The notes under the pieces: model-generated | The model's input: the letters and a program-made list of their open reading frames with translations, nothing else | The model's database searches: none | What the model was told of the DNA's origin: nothing | Position numbers and translations under genes: made by a program | Assembly: GCA_023433265.1 (NCBI GenBank) | Contig: JAEZDR010000077.1 | Coordinates: 1-42,574, forward strand | Origin: Bacteroidota bacterium | GTDB taxonomy: Bacteria > Bacteroidota > Bacteroidia > Chitinophagales > Chitinophagaceae | Reading direction: 5' to 3' | Length of the DNA: 42,574 bases | Shown here: positions 16,571-25,086 of the stretch, piece after piece | Layout: each line of letters starts with the position of its first letter | Position numbering within the stretch: position 1 is the stretch's first letter

Positions 16571-17506
16571 TTAACCGCGCTGTTCCACTTTTCCTTTAAT
16601 CCATGCATACAGGCGCTCTACATCGGGTTTCTTAAACAATTGGCTGCCAGCATTCATTGTGGCGGCAGTGCCACATGCTACGCCAAACATGGCCATCTCT
16701 ACCACATCGGCACCTGCATCTATTTTATAGGCCATACCCCCCACCATACTGTCGCCAGCCCCAACTGTGCTTTTCTTCCGCACGATGGGTGCAGGAATGG
16801 TTGCAACAATATCCTTCGTAACCAACATGGCCCCGCTTTGCCCCATACTTACCACAATAACCTGCACTTTGCCTTTCGCAATGACCTCCTGTGCCGCATC
16901 ATCCACCATATCCATTTGCAGCTCTTCCACACCTGCCAGGGTACTTAATTCATGAAGATTAGGCTTAAGGAGATAAACCCCGCTTTCTACGACGGCCTGC
17001 AAAGGCTTACCACTGGTATCGGCTATGAACTTTGTATCGCAGCCTTTACATATCCCTGACACACGTGCAAGAAAGTCCTCACCCAACCCAGGTGCAAGAC
17101 TGCCGCTTGCTACGAGGATGTCAGGCCTAAGCTTCTCAAGCATATCTAAGCATTTTTGCACTTCCTTCTCACGGATGGTTGGACCCGGCATCACAAATCT
17201 GAACTGGTTATTGCTAACCTTTTCCAACACTGTGACGCTTTCTCTAGTTTCCTGTTCAATAGCTACAGTTTCAAAAGGGATGCTTCTTTGTTCCAGATAC
17301 GCTTCTATAGCCCGACCATTCATACCCCCGCTTGTAAATACAGCAGTAGTTTTTCCGCCAAGTTCAATTATTGCTTTACTTACATTAATGCCCCCTCCGC
17401 CAGCCTCCACGCTCATTGCGTCGCAGCGAAGTTTCTTTTCAGGCAGGAGCTTATCCACTGAAGTCGTTTTATCTAAAGCGGGATTGATGGTTAGCGTTAC
17501 AATCAT
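16571..17506 (-). CDS. pfkB: PfkB-type 6-phosphofructokinase (ribokinase fold)
   Basis: This is a sugar-phosphate kinase of the PfkB family, most like the minor 6-phosphofructokinase II, which makes fructose 1,6-bisphosphate in glycolysis. Similarity covers the whole 311 residues: LTINPALDKTT at the start, KLRCDAMSVEAGGGGINVSK (about 25-44), RFVMPG, KPNLHELS, and the anion-hole/catalytic block STVGAGDSMVGGM with Asp252 as base. The ATG at 17506 directly precedes the family opening. Close relatives include 1-phosphofructokinase and tagatose-6-phosphate kinase, so the substrate is not certain. No fructose PTS gene is nearby, which favours the 6-phosphofructokinase reading. Confidence 0.88.
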   Translation of the reverse strand: MIVTLTINPALDKTTSVDKLLPEKKLRCDAMSVEAGGGGINVSKAIIELGGKTTAVFTSGGMNGRAIEAYLEQRSIPFETVAIEQETRESVTVLEKVSNNQFRFVMPGPTIREKEVQKCLDMLEKLRPDILVASGSLAPGLGEDFLARVSGICKGCDTKFIADTSGKPLQAVVESGVYLLKPNLHELSTLAGVEELQMDMVDDAAQEVIAKGKVQVIVVSMGQSGAMLVTKDIVATIPAPIVRKKSTVGAGDSMVGGMAYKIDAGADVVEMAMFGVACGTAATMNAGSQLFKKPDVERLYAWIKGKVEQRG

Positions 17507-17619
17507 AGGTATGCTTTAGCGATAAAGATAGTTCAAGCAGGCCTACCCATACAGATGTGGCTTCATTATCGCCGGGAGGAACAGGAAAGTGCTTTAGAGA
17601 GTCCCCTGTACAAAGTCTG

Positions 17620-18276
17620 CTACTGGTTTTTCCCTTTTAGCATGGGAACAAACGAAAACTCATCAAAGAGTTCTTCCTGCATTTCTCCACCTTGCAGTTT
17701 AGTAATACGCATCATGCGTTGATTAGTCCCCTCATCAACCGGTATTACCATCATGCCTCCGGATTTCAGTTGCTCCACCAATTTAGGCGGTATAAAGGGT
17801 GCGGCGGCAGTTACTATAACTCTGTCAAAGGGTGCATAGGTTCTCAATCCCTCAAAGCCATCCCCATAAAAGAACTTGATATTAGGGTAGCGGGCTTTGA
17901 AAATGAAGTTTTTATTGGCCTCATATAAAGCTTTCTGCCTTTCTATAGTAAACACCTGGCAACCCATTTCCGCTAACACTGAAGCCTGGTAGGCGCTGCC
18001 GGTGCCAATTTCCATAACCTTCATGCCTTTTTTTACCTGCAGGAGTTGAGACTGGTAAGCCACGGTATAGGGCTGCGAAATTGTTTGCCCCTGCGCTATC
18101 GGAAAAGCTTTGTCCTGGTAAGCAATCTTATCAAATGCAGAATCAAGGAAAAAATGGCGGGGAATAGTTTCGATTGCATTCAACACTGCAGTATCAGAAA
18201 TACCTTTCTCCTTAAGTGTTTGCACCAGTTGCTTCCTTAAACCTTTATGCTGGTATGTATCTACATATTTCTGCAT
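17620..18276 (-). CDS. pcm: Protein-L-isoaspartate O-methyltransferase
   Basis: Pcm methylates isoaspartyl residues in damaged proteins using S-adenosylmethionine. The sequence shows the PCMT hallmarks: IPRHFFLDSAFDKIAYQDKA, GQTISQPYTVAYQ, SAM-binding MEIGTGSAYQASVLAEMG, FDRVIVTAAAPFIPP, and the C-terminal block GGMMVIPVDEG. The ATG at 18276 gives 218 residues. An in-frame TTG three codons upstream is less likely, because a TACCTTTG -7-like element (18290 to 18283 on the minus strand) overlaps it. That box is only about 6 bases from the ATG, so a very short leader is implied. Confidence 0.94.
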   Translation of the reverse strand: MQKYVDTYQHKGLRKQLVQTLKEKGISDTAVLNAIETIPRHFFLDSAFDKIAYQDKAFPIAQGQTISQPYTVAYQSQLLQVKKGMKVMEIGTGSAYQASVLAEMGCQVFTIERQKALYEANKNFIFKARYPNIKFFYGDGFEGLRTYAPFDRVIVTAAAPFIPPKLVEQLKSGGMMVIPVDEGTNQRMMRITKLQGGEMQEELFDEFSFVPMLKGKNQ

Positions 18277-18362
18277 TGCCGGCAAAGGTAGCGGGAAGCA
18301 CTAGTATTGCCTTGCTGCTTGACAACTTTTGCTTAGGCGAGTATTTATACACATAACTAACT

Positions 18363-18391
18363 AAAAAAGCCACCGTACAGGTGGCTTTTAC
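18363..18391 (-). terminator. Intrinsic terminator of the lipocalin-like lipoprotein gene
   Basis: AAAAGCCACC at 18365-18374 and GGTGGCTTTT at 18380-18389 form a perfect 10-bp stem with a 5-nt loop. On the minus strand it ends in six T residues. It lies about 20 bases after the stop of the gene at 18410. The A/T arms make it potentially bidirectional. Confidence 0.88.
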
Positions 18392-18409
18392 AAAAAATCT
18401 TTTGGGCTA

Positions 18410-18835
18410 CTATTGCTTAACCAGCGTTGAAGTAGTAACGAAGGAAGATCCACCAACAGAATAGGTTTCTTCAAGAACAATAGTGCTACCATTAAAGCTC
18501 CTGATCTTGTAAGCACCGTCCATAGACATCATAATGCTGTCTGCTGCAGCGTTTAACATGTAGGTTCCGTTGTAAGTATCAGGAGGCGTTGAACAAGTTG
18601 TACCGGCATCTGTGAACGTATAAGTGCCTGTTGCCGTAAGCTGATAGATGTCGTCTTTTTGACATGCAGGTATGCTGCCCCAATAATCTGTGCCATTTAA
18701 GGAAGCACCGGCAGTCTTCCAACTACCCGCCAGATTACTCTGTGTAGGTTTAACGCTTGCTGGACCGTCATCGTCTTTCTTACAACTTGTAACGGCTATC
18801 GCTGCAATTGCAACAAAAATCATTAACTTTTTCAT
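18410..18835 (-). CDS. Lipocalin-like lipoprotein
   Basis: The ATG at 18835 gives a lipoprotein signal, MKKLMIFVAIAAIAVTSC, followed by KKDDDGP, the usual Bacteroidota lipoprotein start. The mature part reads NLAGSWKTAG, then YQLTATGTYTFTDAG, YNGTYMLN and MMSMDGAYKIRSF, the short strand pattern of the lipocalin-like family (a GxW near the start, then strands each ending in a turn). Two cysteines (ACQKDD and GTTCST) may form a disulfide. The length of 141 residues fits. An open frame runs 11 codons further upstream but would bury the signal peptide. Ligand and role are unknown. A strong terminator follows. Confidence 0.8.
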   Translation of the reverse strand: MKKLMIFVAIAAIAVTSCKKDDDGPASVKPTQSNLAGSWKTAGASLNGTDYWGSIPACQKDDIYQLTATGTYTFTDAGTTCSTPPDTYNGTYMLNAAADSIMMSMDGAYKIRSFNGSTIVLEETYSVGGSSFVTTSTLVKQ

Positions 18836-18925
18836 GTATAAAGGAATTTTGAATGCAAAGTAATTCATTTAACTAGCCCTTTTACGCAGCCCATGATATT
18901 TTTTTTAAGGAGAGTGGGCTCACCA

Positions 18926-19396
18926 TTACTGAAAGTTCACATTGAAGCTTCCCTCAGTAATGGCCTTGTTTGCTCCTGCACCGCTCGCTGGCTCGGCAAC
19001 CCCCGAAAATGTACCCTGCACTGTAGTTGCATTGATTTGGGTAATGGTTACGTTCACCACGTTCTGAGTATCCCAATCATCCGACGCTGTACCGTAGCTA
19101 ACAGCAGCGCCTTCTACTGATGCTCCTGTCATTCCGGTAGTATAAGTGCCTGCTGCAACTGTACCTAATTTAGCCACAACAACCCTAAACTCCTCTCCTG
19201 TGGTCGCATTCATACCAAAAATCAAAACACCTTCTCCGCCGCCTCCAGATTGCCGGATCGCATAAGCAACATTGGTATTTACCATCGTACCATCCACCTT
19301 GGCTCGCATACCCGCAGCAATACTTGGTGGGCTGTCAGATTTCTTGCAACCTATGAATAGCGCCATTGCCAATAACAAAGATCCAATCGTTTTCAT
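18926..19396 (-). CDS. Small lipoprotein, DUF6252-like
   Basis: This 156-residue lipoprotein begins MKTIGSLLLAMALFIGC with KKSDSPP after the lipid-bearing cysteine. The mature domain is beta-rich and glycine- and alanine-rich: MRAKVDGTMVNTNVAYA, GVLIFGMNATTGEEFRVVV, TGMTGASVEGAAVSYG, NVTITQINATTVQGTFSG, ending ITEGSFNVNF. This is the pattern of small Bacteroidota surface lipoproteins annotated DUF6252 or similar; the family label is by resemblance. It lies between the phosphohexomutase gene and the lipocalin-like lipoprotein on the same strand, 32 bp after the mutase stop, so it may be co-transcribed with the mutase. Confidence 0.7.
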   Translation of the reverse strand: MKTIGSLLLAMALFIGCKKSDSPPSIAAGMRAKVDGTMVNTNVAYAIRQSGGGGEGVLIFGMNATTGEEFRVVVAKLGTVAAGTYTTGMTGASVEGAAVSYGTASDDWDTQNVVNVTITQINATTVQGTFSGVAEPASGAGANKAITEGSFNVNFQ

Positions 19397-19428
19397 TGTT
19401 GTTTTATTTAGAATATTAGAAAAACAGC

Positions 19429-21156
19429 TTACTTCAACTTCATGTCCATAACAATCGCATCAATCTTAGCACGCAGTTCCTTTGCCTTGGCATCCATTTC
19501 ATCTTCTGAGGTCAATTGCGTATTCACACTGAAGTAGAACTTTATCTTCGGCTCAGTTCCGCTGGGCCTTGCTGATATCTTACTACCATCTTCCAGTATA
19601 AACTGCAACACATTACTCTTTGGCGTATCCAGTTGCCAGGTCTCCCCTGTTTTCAGATTCTTACCCACTTGCAGTTCATAGTCCAACAACTGTATAACGG
19701 GCGAACCATTGATAGCTTTAGGAGGGTTGCTGCGATAAGCCTTCATCATTTCTGCAATTTCTTCAGCTCCACGCATGCCTTTCTTGGTGATGCTGATAAG
19801 ATCTTCAAGGTAAAAACCGTACTGTATATACAGTTTCACGAGTTTATCCCAAAGGCTACGGCCTTTGTCTTTTTCAACCGCACACATCTCGCACAGAAGG
19901 GCTACTGCACTTACAGCGTCTTTATCCCTTATTTCATTGCCTATCATCAGCCCAAAACTTTCTTCGCCTCCTATAATGTAGGTTTCCTTACCTTCTTTCG
20001 CCTTGATAAGCTTAGAAATCCATTTGAAACCTGTTAGCACATTGTAACAGGATACGTTGTTTTGCCTTGCAACTTCATCAATCATTTCGGTAGTTACAAT
20101 GGTCTTTATAACCATATCGTCCGGCTTTGCCAGGCCTCTTTCTTTTCTTGCCTCTATCATGTAGGCGAAAGCAAGCACAGCAGTTTGATTACCGTTCATG
20201 AGTACCCATTCGCCCTTCCCGTTTTTTACCGCAATACCAACCCTGTCGGCATCGGGGTCAGTTCCCAACAATATGTCCGCATCCAGTTCCTTTGCTTTCT
20301 TTAAACCGATGCTCATTGCCTCACTCTCTTCAGGGTTAGGGTAAACAACCGTAGGAAAGTCTCCATTAGGAATGCTTTGCTCCTCAACTATGGTAACATT
20401 TGTAAATCCGAAACGCTTTAGCACTTCAGGTACCAGGGTGATGCCTGTGCCATGAATAGGAGTATATACAATCTTCAAATCCTTTTGTCTCTCAATGGCT
20501 TCAGGATTGATGCTGAGACGCTTCACCATATCCATATATGCATCGTCCATCTGCTTGCCCAACATTTCAATCCGTTGCCCCCCACCAGTCCATTTTACTT
20601 CGTCAGGGCTTGAGATAGCCTCCACTTCGGTAATCACATTTTTATCGTGCGGCGGTACTAATTGTGCACCATCATTCCAGTAAGCTTTGTAACCGTTATA
20701 TTCTTTTGGATTATGCGAAGCCGTACATACCACTCCGCTATGGCAGCCCAGGTGCCTGATAGCAAATGAAAGCTCGGGTGTCGGACGCAAAGCTTCAAAG
20801 AGATATACTTTAGCTCCATTGGCAGCAAAAACGTTAGCAACGGTCTCAGCAAAAAAACGGCTGTTGTTCCTGCTATCATGTCCTACAACAACCTTAATTT
20901 CCTGGTCGGGAAAACTCTTCCTGAGATAATTGAATAGCCCCTGTGTAGCCATACCTACGGTGTATTTGTTCATACGATTGGTACCTACACCCATAATACC
21001 GCGCAATCCTCCCGTTCCAAACTCCAGGTTACGATAGAAGCTTTCTGCAAGGTCGTCAGGATGCTCGGCCTGCATTTTCCTGATGGCATTTTTAGTATCA
21101 TCGTCATAATTGCCGTTCAGCCACACATTTACTTTCTCGAGAATAGCATTATCCAT
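19429..21156 (-). CDS. Phosphoglucomutase/phosphomannomutase family protein
   Basis: This alpha-D-phosphohexomutase interconverts hexose 1- and 6-phosphates and links glycolysis to glycan and trehalose/glycogen precursors. The active-site serine loop is CTASHNP (Ser147), the metal loop GTDPDADRVG (about residue 300), the sugar loop GGEESFG, and the phosphate loop ARPSGTEPKIKFY near the C-terminus. FGTGGLRGIMG at residues 46-56 is the opening block. The 575-residue length matches the long PGM2-like bacterial group. Substrate choice between glucose, mannose and ribose phosphates cannot be settled by reading. The gene diverges from aspartate kinase with about 118 bp between starts. Confidence 0.93.
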   Translation of the reverse strand: MDNAILEKVNVWLNGNYDDDTKNAIRKMQAEHPDDLAESFYRNLEFGTGGLRGIMGVGTNRMNKYTVGMATQGLFNYLRKSFPDQEIKVVVGHDSRNNSRFFAETVANVFAANGAKVYLFEALRPTPELSFAIRHLGCHSGVVCTASHNPKEYNGYKAYWNDGAQLVPPHDKNVITEVEAISSPDEVKWTGGGQRIEMLGKQMDDAYMDMVKRLSINPEAIERQKDLKIVYTPIHGTGITLVPEVLKRFGFTNVTIVEEQSIPNGDFPTVVYPNPEESEAMSIGLKKAKELDADILLGTDPDADRVGIAVKNGKGEWVLMNGNQTAVLAFAYMIEARKERGLAKPDDMVIKTIVTTEMIDEVARQNNVSCYNVLTGFKWISKLIKAKEGKETYIIGGEESFGLMIGNEIRDKDAVSAVALLCEMCAVEKDKGRSLWDKLVKLYIQYGFYLEDLISITKKGMRGAEEIAEMMKAYRSNPPKAINGSPVIQLLDYELQVGKNLKTGETWQLDTPKSNVLQFILEDGSKISARPSGTEPKIKFYFSVNTQLTSEDEMDAKAKELRAKIDAIVMDMKLK

Positions 21157-21247
21157 ATAGTTTACTATTTATATAAGGACTGCAAGAATAAGAAGAAAAC
21201 AGCGAGAAGTATTGTAAAAACCGGGGCAAACTGATGCGGCGGCCTTC

Positions 21248-21255
21248 TATCTTTG
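21248..21255 (+). promoter_or_regulatory. Putative -7 box of the aspartate kinase gene
   Basis: TATCTTTG matches TAnnTTTG exactly and ends 19 bases before the ATG at 21275. No TTG lies at the usual spacing upstream, so only the -7 half is supported. Confidence 0.4.
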
Positions 21256-21274
21256 CCAACTAACTTTTTGCAGT

Positions 21275-22540
21275 ATGAAGGTTTTCAAATTTGGCGGAGC
21301 CAGTGTAAGCAGTGTGGAACGGACAAAGGAGCTACCCGGCATCCTTAAACGCTTTGCCAATGAAAAGCTCATGATTATTGTAAGCGCAATGGGCAAAACT
21401 ACCAATGCACTGGAAAAGGTAGTGGAGAACTTTTACGGTGGTAACTGCGATCAGGCGCTCCAGCTTTTTGATGTTATCAAACAACAGCACCTTACAACAG
21501 CAAAATATTTGCTCGTGAAAAATCATGAGGCCTGTAACAATCAGCTTGCTGACTTCTTTACTGAGGTGGAATGGTTACTGCACGATAAACCGGTAAAGTC
21601 CTATGATTATTATTACGACCAGGTAGTTTGCATTGGAGAATTGATGAGTACCGTGATACTCACGCACTTCCTGTCAGAATCGGGCGTAGCCAACCAGTGG
21701 CTTGATGTGAGGGATGTGATTAAAACAGACAACAACTTCAGGGATGCTAACATCGACTGGAAAAACACCACTGAAAATGTAGCGCGTATAGTATTACCCG
21801 AGTTTAAAGTTGCCGACATAGTGCTTACCCAGGGATTTATTGGAAGCACTGACGAAAACGAGAGTACTACCCTCGGGCGGGAGGGCAGCGACTTTACGGC
21901 AGCCATCTTTGCCAACTTGTTAAATGCAGAAAGCCTCTCCATCTGGAAAGATGTAGAGGGCGTTATGAATGCAGACCCTAAAGCCTTTAAGGATGCACAG
22001 TTAATCAGGGAACTAAGCTTTGAAGAAGTGATTGAAATGGCCTATTACGGCGCACAGGTTATCCATCCTAAAACGATTAAACCATTACAAAACAAGGGCA
22101 TCCCGCTGCAAGTAAAATGTTTTCTTAACTGCGACTTGCCGGGCACTACCATTCACAACAAGCGGGTAAAAGGCCTGCCTCCAATCGTAGTGGTGAAGCC
22201 TATGCAAGCGCTGGTACATCTAAATAGCCGCGACTTTTCGTTTGTTGGCGAAAAACCTATGGTATTTTTATACGATTTGCTCAGCCAACTTAAAATAAAG
22301 CCCAATCTCATACAAACAGGCGCTATCAATGTACAGGTTTGTCTTGATGACCGTACTGACAAACTTGAACAGCTTGCGGCAGCTATGAGTGAGGTTTTTG
22401 ATGTTCAGGTAGAGCGTGGGCTCACCTTACTAACTGTAAGGCATTATACTACAAAGGAGGTAGAAGAACTGGTACAATCGAAGGAGCCGCTGCTAATACA
22501 GCAAACCCCTCAAACCTTGCAGGTCGTTTACCGCTCATAG
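21275..22540 (+). CDS. Aspartate kinase (monofunctional)
   Basis: It phosphorylates aspartate, the first step towards lysine, threonine, methionine and diaminopimelate. The kinase opening KVFKFGGASVSS, the core LTQGFIGSTDENESTTLGREGSDF, the WKDVEGVMNADPK block and YYGAQVIHPKTIKPLQ are all present. The last 120 residues (about 300-421) look like a diverged ACT-type regulatory region. There is no fused homoserine dehydrogenase. The length of 421 residues is normal for the monofunctional type. Feedback control by an amino acid is likely from the family but cannot be assigned here. Confidence 0.94.
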   Translation: MKVFKFGGASVSSVERTKELPGILKRFANEKLMIIVSAMGKTTNALEKVVENFYGGNCDQALQLFDVIKQQHLTTAKYLLVKNHEACNNQLADFFTEVEWLLHDKPVKSYDYYYDQVVCIGELMSTVILTHFLSESGVANQWLDVRDVIKTDNNFRDANIDWKNTTENVARIVLPEFKVADIVLTQGFIGSTDENESTTLGREGSDFTAAIFANLLNAESLSIWKDVEGVMNADPKAFKDAQLIRELSFEEVIEMAYYGAQVIHPKTIKPLQNKGIPLQVKCFLNCDLPGTTIHNKRVKGLPPIVVVKPMQALVHLNSRDFSFVGEKPMVFLYDLLSQLKIKPNLIQTGAINVQVCLDDRTDKLEQLAAAMSEVFDVQVERGLTLLTVRHYTTKEVEELVQSKEPLLIQQTPQTLQVVYRS

Positions 22541-22641
22541 ACAACATTACCATCCATCTGCCCTAATTGCCCTTAAACTAACTGTTTAAGGTTTGCTTTG
22601 CCTATTTCTGCAATTTTGCACATATATCGAATAATGCTACC

Positions 22642-23889
22642 ATGCGGGTGTTAATGATTTTGTGGAACAGCTTCAAGATGGCTCTTCAAGAGCTCAAGGT
22701 GAACAAATTGCGCACCTTCCTGTCGTTGTTCGGTATTACCATCGGCATTTTCTGCATAATCGGAGTGCTTACAACGGTGAATAGCCTTGAGGATAAAATT
22801 CAATCGGATGTAAAAAGCCTTGGATCCAATACTATCTACATAGACAAATGGTCGTATAGTGGCGGCCCGGATTATCCCTGGTGGAAATATGTAAACCGTC
22901 CAAGACCCAAATTTTCTGAGGTACAGCACATCAAACAGCGTTCGGCAATGGCCTCGCATGTTGCCTTCTTTACCGGCAGCAATGCAAATGTTTCTTACAA
23001 GGATAACGTTCTTAACGGAGTTAATATTTACGGTGTATCAGAAGAATTCAATCAGATACAAACCGTAGAAATTGACGCCGGCCGATACATTAACGAAACA
23101 GAGTTTTTCAGGGGCAACCCTGTTGCTGTTATTGGTTTCAAAGTGGCAGAGCAGTTATTCGGTAATTCGGAACGTGCTATCGGAAAACAGCTCTTCTACG
23201 ATGGCAGACGTGTAAACATTGTTGGCGTGATAAAAAAGCAGGGCAGTAGTTTTATTGGCGGCTTCGACTACGACAATTGCCTCATTTTTTCGTTCCGTTA
23301 TTTTGCCAGCATTTACAACGTAGACAGCGACAACACCAACCCTTTCATAATGGTTCAGGGCAAGGATGGCGTAGACAGCAAGGTATTAAGCCATGAACTG
23401 AGGGGAGTAATGCGACAAGTACGTAAGCTGAGCCCGTTAACTCCTGACGATTTTTCGCTAAACGATGTAAACACTTTTAGTGAACAGGTTGGAGCATTCT
23501 ATGCTACGGTCAATATAGGCGGGTGGGTTATAGCCGGCCTTTCCTTAATCGTGGGCGCCTTTGGGGTGGCAAACATCATGTTTGTAACTGTACGGGAACG
23601 CACTAGCCAGATAGGGCTTAAGAAAGCCATCGGAGCCAAACGTAGCACTATACTAACTGAATTTCTTCTTGAAAGTGCGTTTCTCTGCATCATCGGAGGA
23701 GCTGTTGGAGTTCTCCTTGTTTGGTTATTAACACTGGTAGCAAGTGCTATGCTTCCGTTCACTATAGTTCTGGCAACCAACATCGTAGTCCTTGCCTTTG
23801 TACTTTGTGTTATCTTGGGCGTTTTATCGGGTATCATACCGGCTTATACAGCTGCTAAACTAGACCCGGTAGTAGCTATTCGTTCCTAG
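22642..23889 (+). CDS. MacB-like ABC transporter permease (FtsX domain)
   Basis: This is an inner-membrane permease of the MacB/FtsX type with the expected layout: a first transmembrane helix after a short cytoplasmic start (LRTFLSLFGITIGIFCIIGV), a periplasmic MacB-PCD domain of about 230 residues, then three helices near the C-terminus (GGWVIAGLSLIVGAFGVANI, LCIIGGAVGVLLVWLLTLVA, IVVLAFVLCVILGVLSGIIP), ending in PAYTAAKLDPVVAIR. The conserved RTSQIGLKKAIGAKR loop is present. The 415-residue length fits. Its ATPase partner is not adjacent; GldA in this window belongs to a different complex. tsaD follows 13 bp downstream, suggesting co-transcription. The substrate is unknown. Confidence 0.9.
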   Translation: MRVLMILWNSFKMALQELKVNKLRTFLSLFGITIGIFCIIGVLTTVNSLEDKIQSDVKSLGSNTIYIDKWSYSGGPDYPWWKYVNRPRPKFSEVQHIKQRSAMASHVAFFTGSNANVSYKDNVLNGVNIYGVSEEFNQIQTVEIDAGRYINETEFFRGNPVAVIGFKVAEQLFGNSERAIGKQLFYDGRRVNIVGVIKKQGSSFIGGFDYDNCLIFSFRYFASIYNVDSDNTNPFIMVQGKDGVDSKVLSHELRGVMRQVRKLSPLTPDDFSLNDVNTFSEQVGAFYATVNIGGWVIAGLSLIVGAFGVANIMFVTVRERTSQIGLKKAIGAKRSTILTEFLLESAFLCIIGGAVGVLLVWLLTLVASAMLPFTIVLATNIVVLAFVLCVILGVLSGIIPAYTAAKLDPVVAIRS

Positions 23890-23902
23890 TTAAAAAGGCA
23901 AT

Positions 23903-24934
23903 TTGACATCCATACTTGCAATAGAATCTTCCTGTGACGAAACATCTGCTTCTGTTTGTGTAGATGGAAAAATTTATTCAAATATTATTGCTTCCCAGGC
24001 TGTACACGAGCAATATGGAGGTGTAGTTCCTGAACTGGCAAGCCGCGCACATATGCAGAATATTGTGCCTGTGGTTGAGGCGGCCATTTTGGAAGCCAAC
24101 CTTCGGCTCTCTGCTGCCGGAGAATTACCCATCCTGCAAAACGACCTGAGTGCAATAGCTTTTACACAAGCTCCCGGCCTTATTGGCAGCCTGCTGGTAG
24201 GTGCGCAATTTGCCAAAAGCCTGGCCCTGGCTTTAAACAAACCCTTGGTTCAGGTTCACCACATGCAGGCTCATGTATTAAGCAATTTGATACCCGAACG
24301 CAAACCTCCATTTCCTTTTTTATGCCTCACGGTTTCAGGTGGCCATACGCAAATAGTTCTTTGCAAGTCACCTCTTGATTTGAAAGTGATTGGAGAAACC
24401 ATAGATGACGCTGCCGGCGAAGCATTCGATAAATGCGCAAAACTGCTTGGCCTCCCCTATCCCGGCGGCCCGCTCATCGACCGTTATGCTGCAGCAGGCG
24501 ACCCGCTTAAATTTAAGTTTGCCCAGCCTCGGGTAGATGGTCTGAACTTCAGTTTTAGTGGGCTTAAAACATCAGTGCTTTATTTCCTCCGCGATAAGGA
24601 GAAGGAACAGGAAGACTTTGTTGCAAATAACATGGCCGATATATGTGCCTCGCTACAGCATGCTATTATAACTATCCTGTTAAGGAACATCAAAAAAGCA
24701 GTAGAGCACACTGGTATAACAGAAATTTGTATGGCCGGGGGAGTAAGCGCCAACAGCGGACTCCGGGAAAAACTTATAAAATTTGGTGAAAGCAACCGCT
24801 GCAATATCTACATACCTCCTTTCGAATACTGCACGGACAACGCTGCAATGATCGCTATTACAGGCTATTATAAACTACTAGCCGGCGAAACTGTCGATTT
24901 GTCTGTATCCCCTTCTGCACGGGCTCATTGGTAG
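23903..24934 (+). CDS. tsaD: tRNA N6-adenosine threonylcarbamoyltransferase TsaD
   Basis: TsaD transfers the threonylcarbamoyl group to adenosine 37 of ANN-decoding tRNAs, working with TsaB, TsaE and TsaC. The ASKHA fold and metal site are clear: LAIESSCDETSASV at the start, HHMQAH (the two metal histidines), CLTVSGGHTQIV, DDAAGEAFDKCAKLLGLPYP and GGVSANSGLR. The length of 343 residues is normal. No ATG is available: an in-frame stop lies at 23891-23893, and TTG 23903 is the only canonical start before the conserved opening. The TTG is preceded by AAAAAGG, a reasonable ribosome-binding site. Confidence 0.96.
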   Translation: MTSILAIESSCDETSASVCVDGKIYSNIIASQAVHEQYGGVVPELASRAHMQNIVPVVEAAILEANLRLSAAGELPILQNDLSAIAFTQAPGLIGSLLVGAQFAKSLALALNKPLVQVHHMQAHVLSNLIPERKPPFPFLCLTVSGGHTQIVLCKSPLDLKVIGETIDDAAGEAFDKCAKLLGLPYPGGPLIDRYAAAGDPLKFKFAQPRVDGLNFSFSGLKTSVLYFLRDKEKEQEDFVANNMADICASLQHAIITILLRNIKKAVEHTGITEICMAGGVSANSGLREKLIKFGESNRCNIYIPPFEYCTDNAAMIAITGYYKLLAGETVDLSVSPSARAHW

Positions 24935-24991
24935 CCTTTATTCTGGCATCCGCCTTGTTTTATTTAACCTTGTTAAGATAAACGATATCCT

Positions 24992-25054
24992 ATGAAAAAC
25001 TATGTAATTATTATATTGTACTTCTTTGCTATATTGGCAACAATCGGTTCTTAA
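24992..25054 (+). CDS. Possible 20-residue hydrophobic peptide
   Basis: An ATG followed by AAA AAC opens a 20-codon frame, MKNYVIIILYFFAILATIGS, ended by TAA, in the gap between tsaD and the exonuclease gene. It reads as a single membrane helix with a positively charged start. Short single-helix peptides are often missed, but a frame of this size also occurs by chance, and there is no strong ribosome-binding site or promoter. Confidence 0.2.
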   Translation: MKNYVIIILYFFAILATIGS

Positions 25055-25086
25055 TCCGAATCGTCGCCATAATTAGTTGCTGGAAA

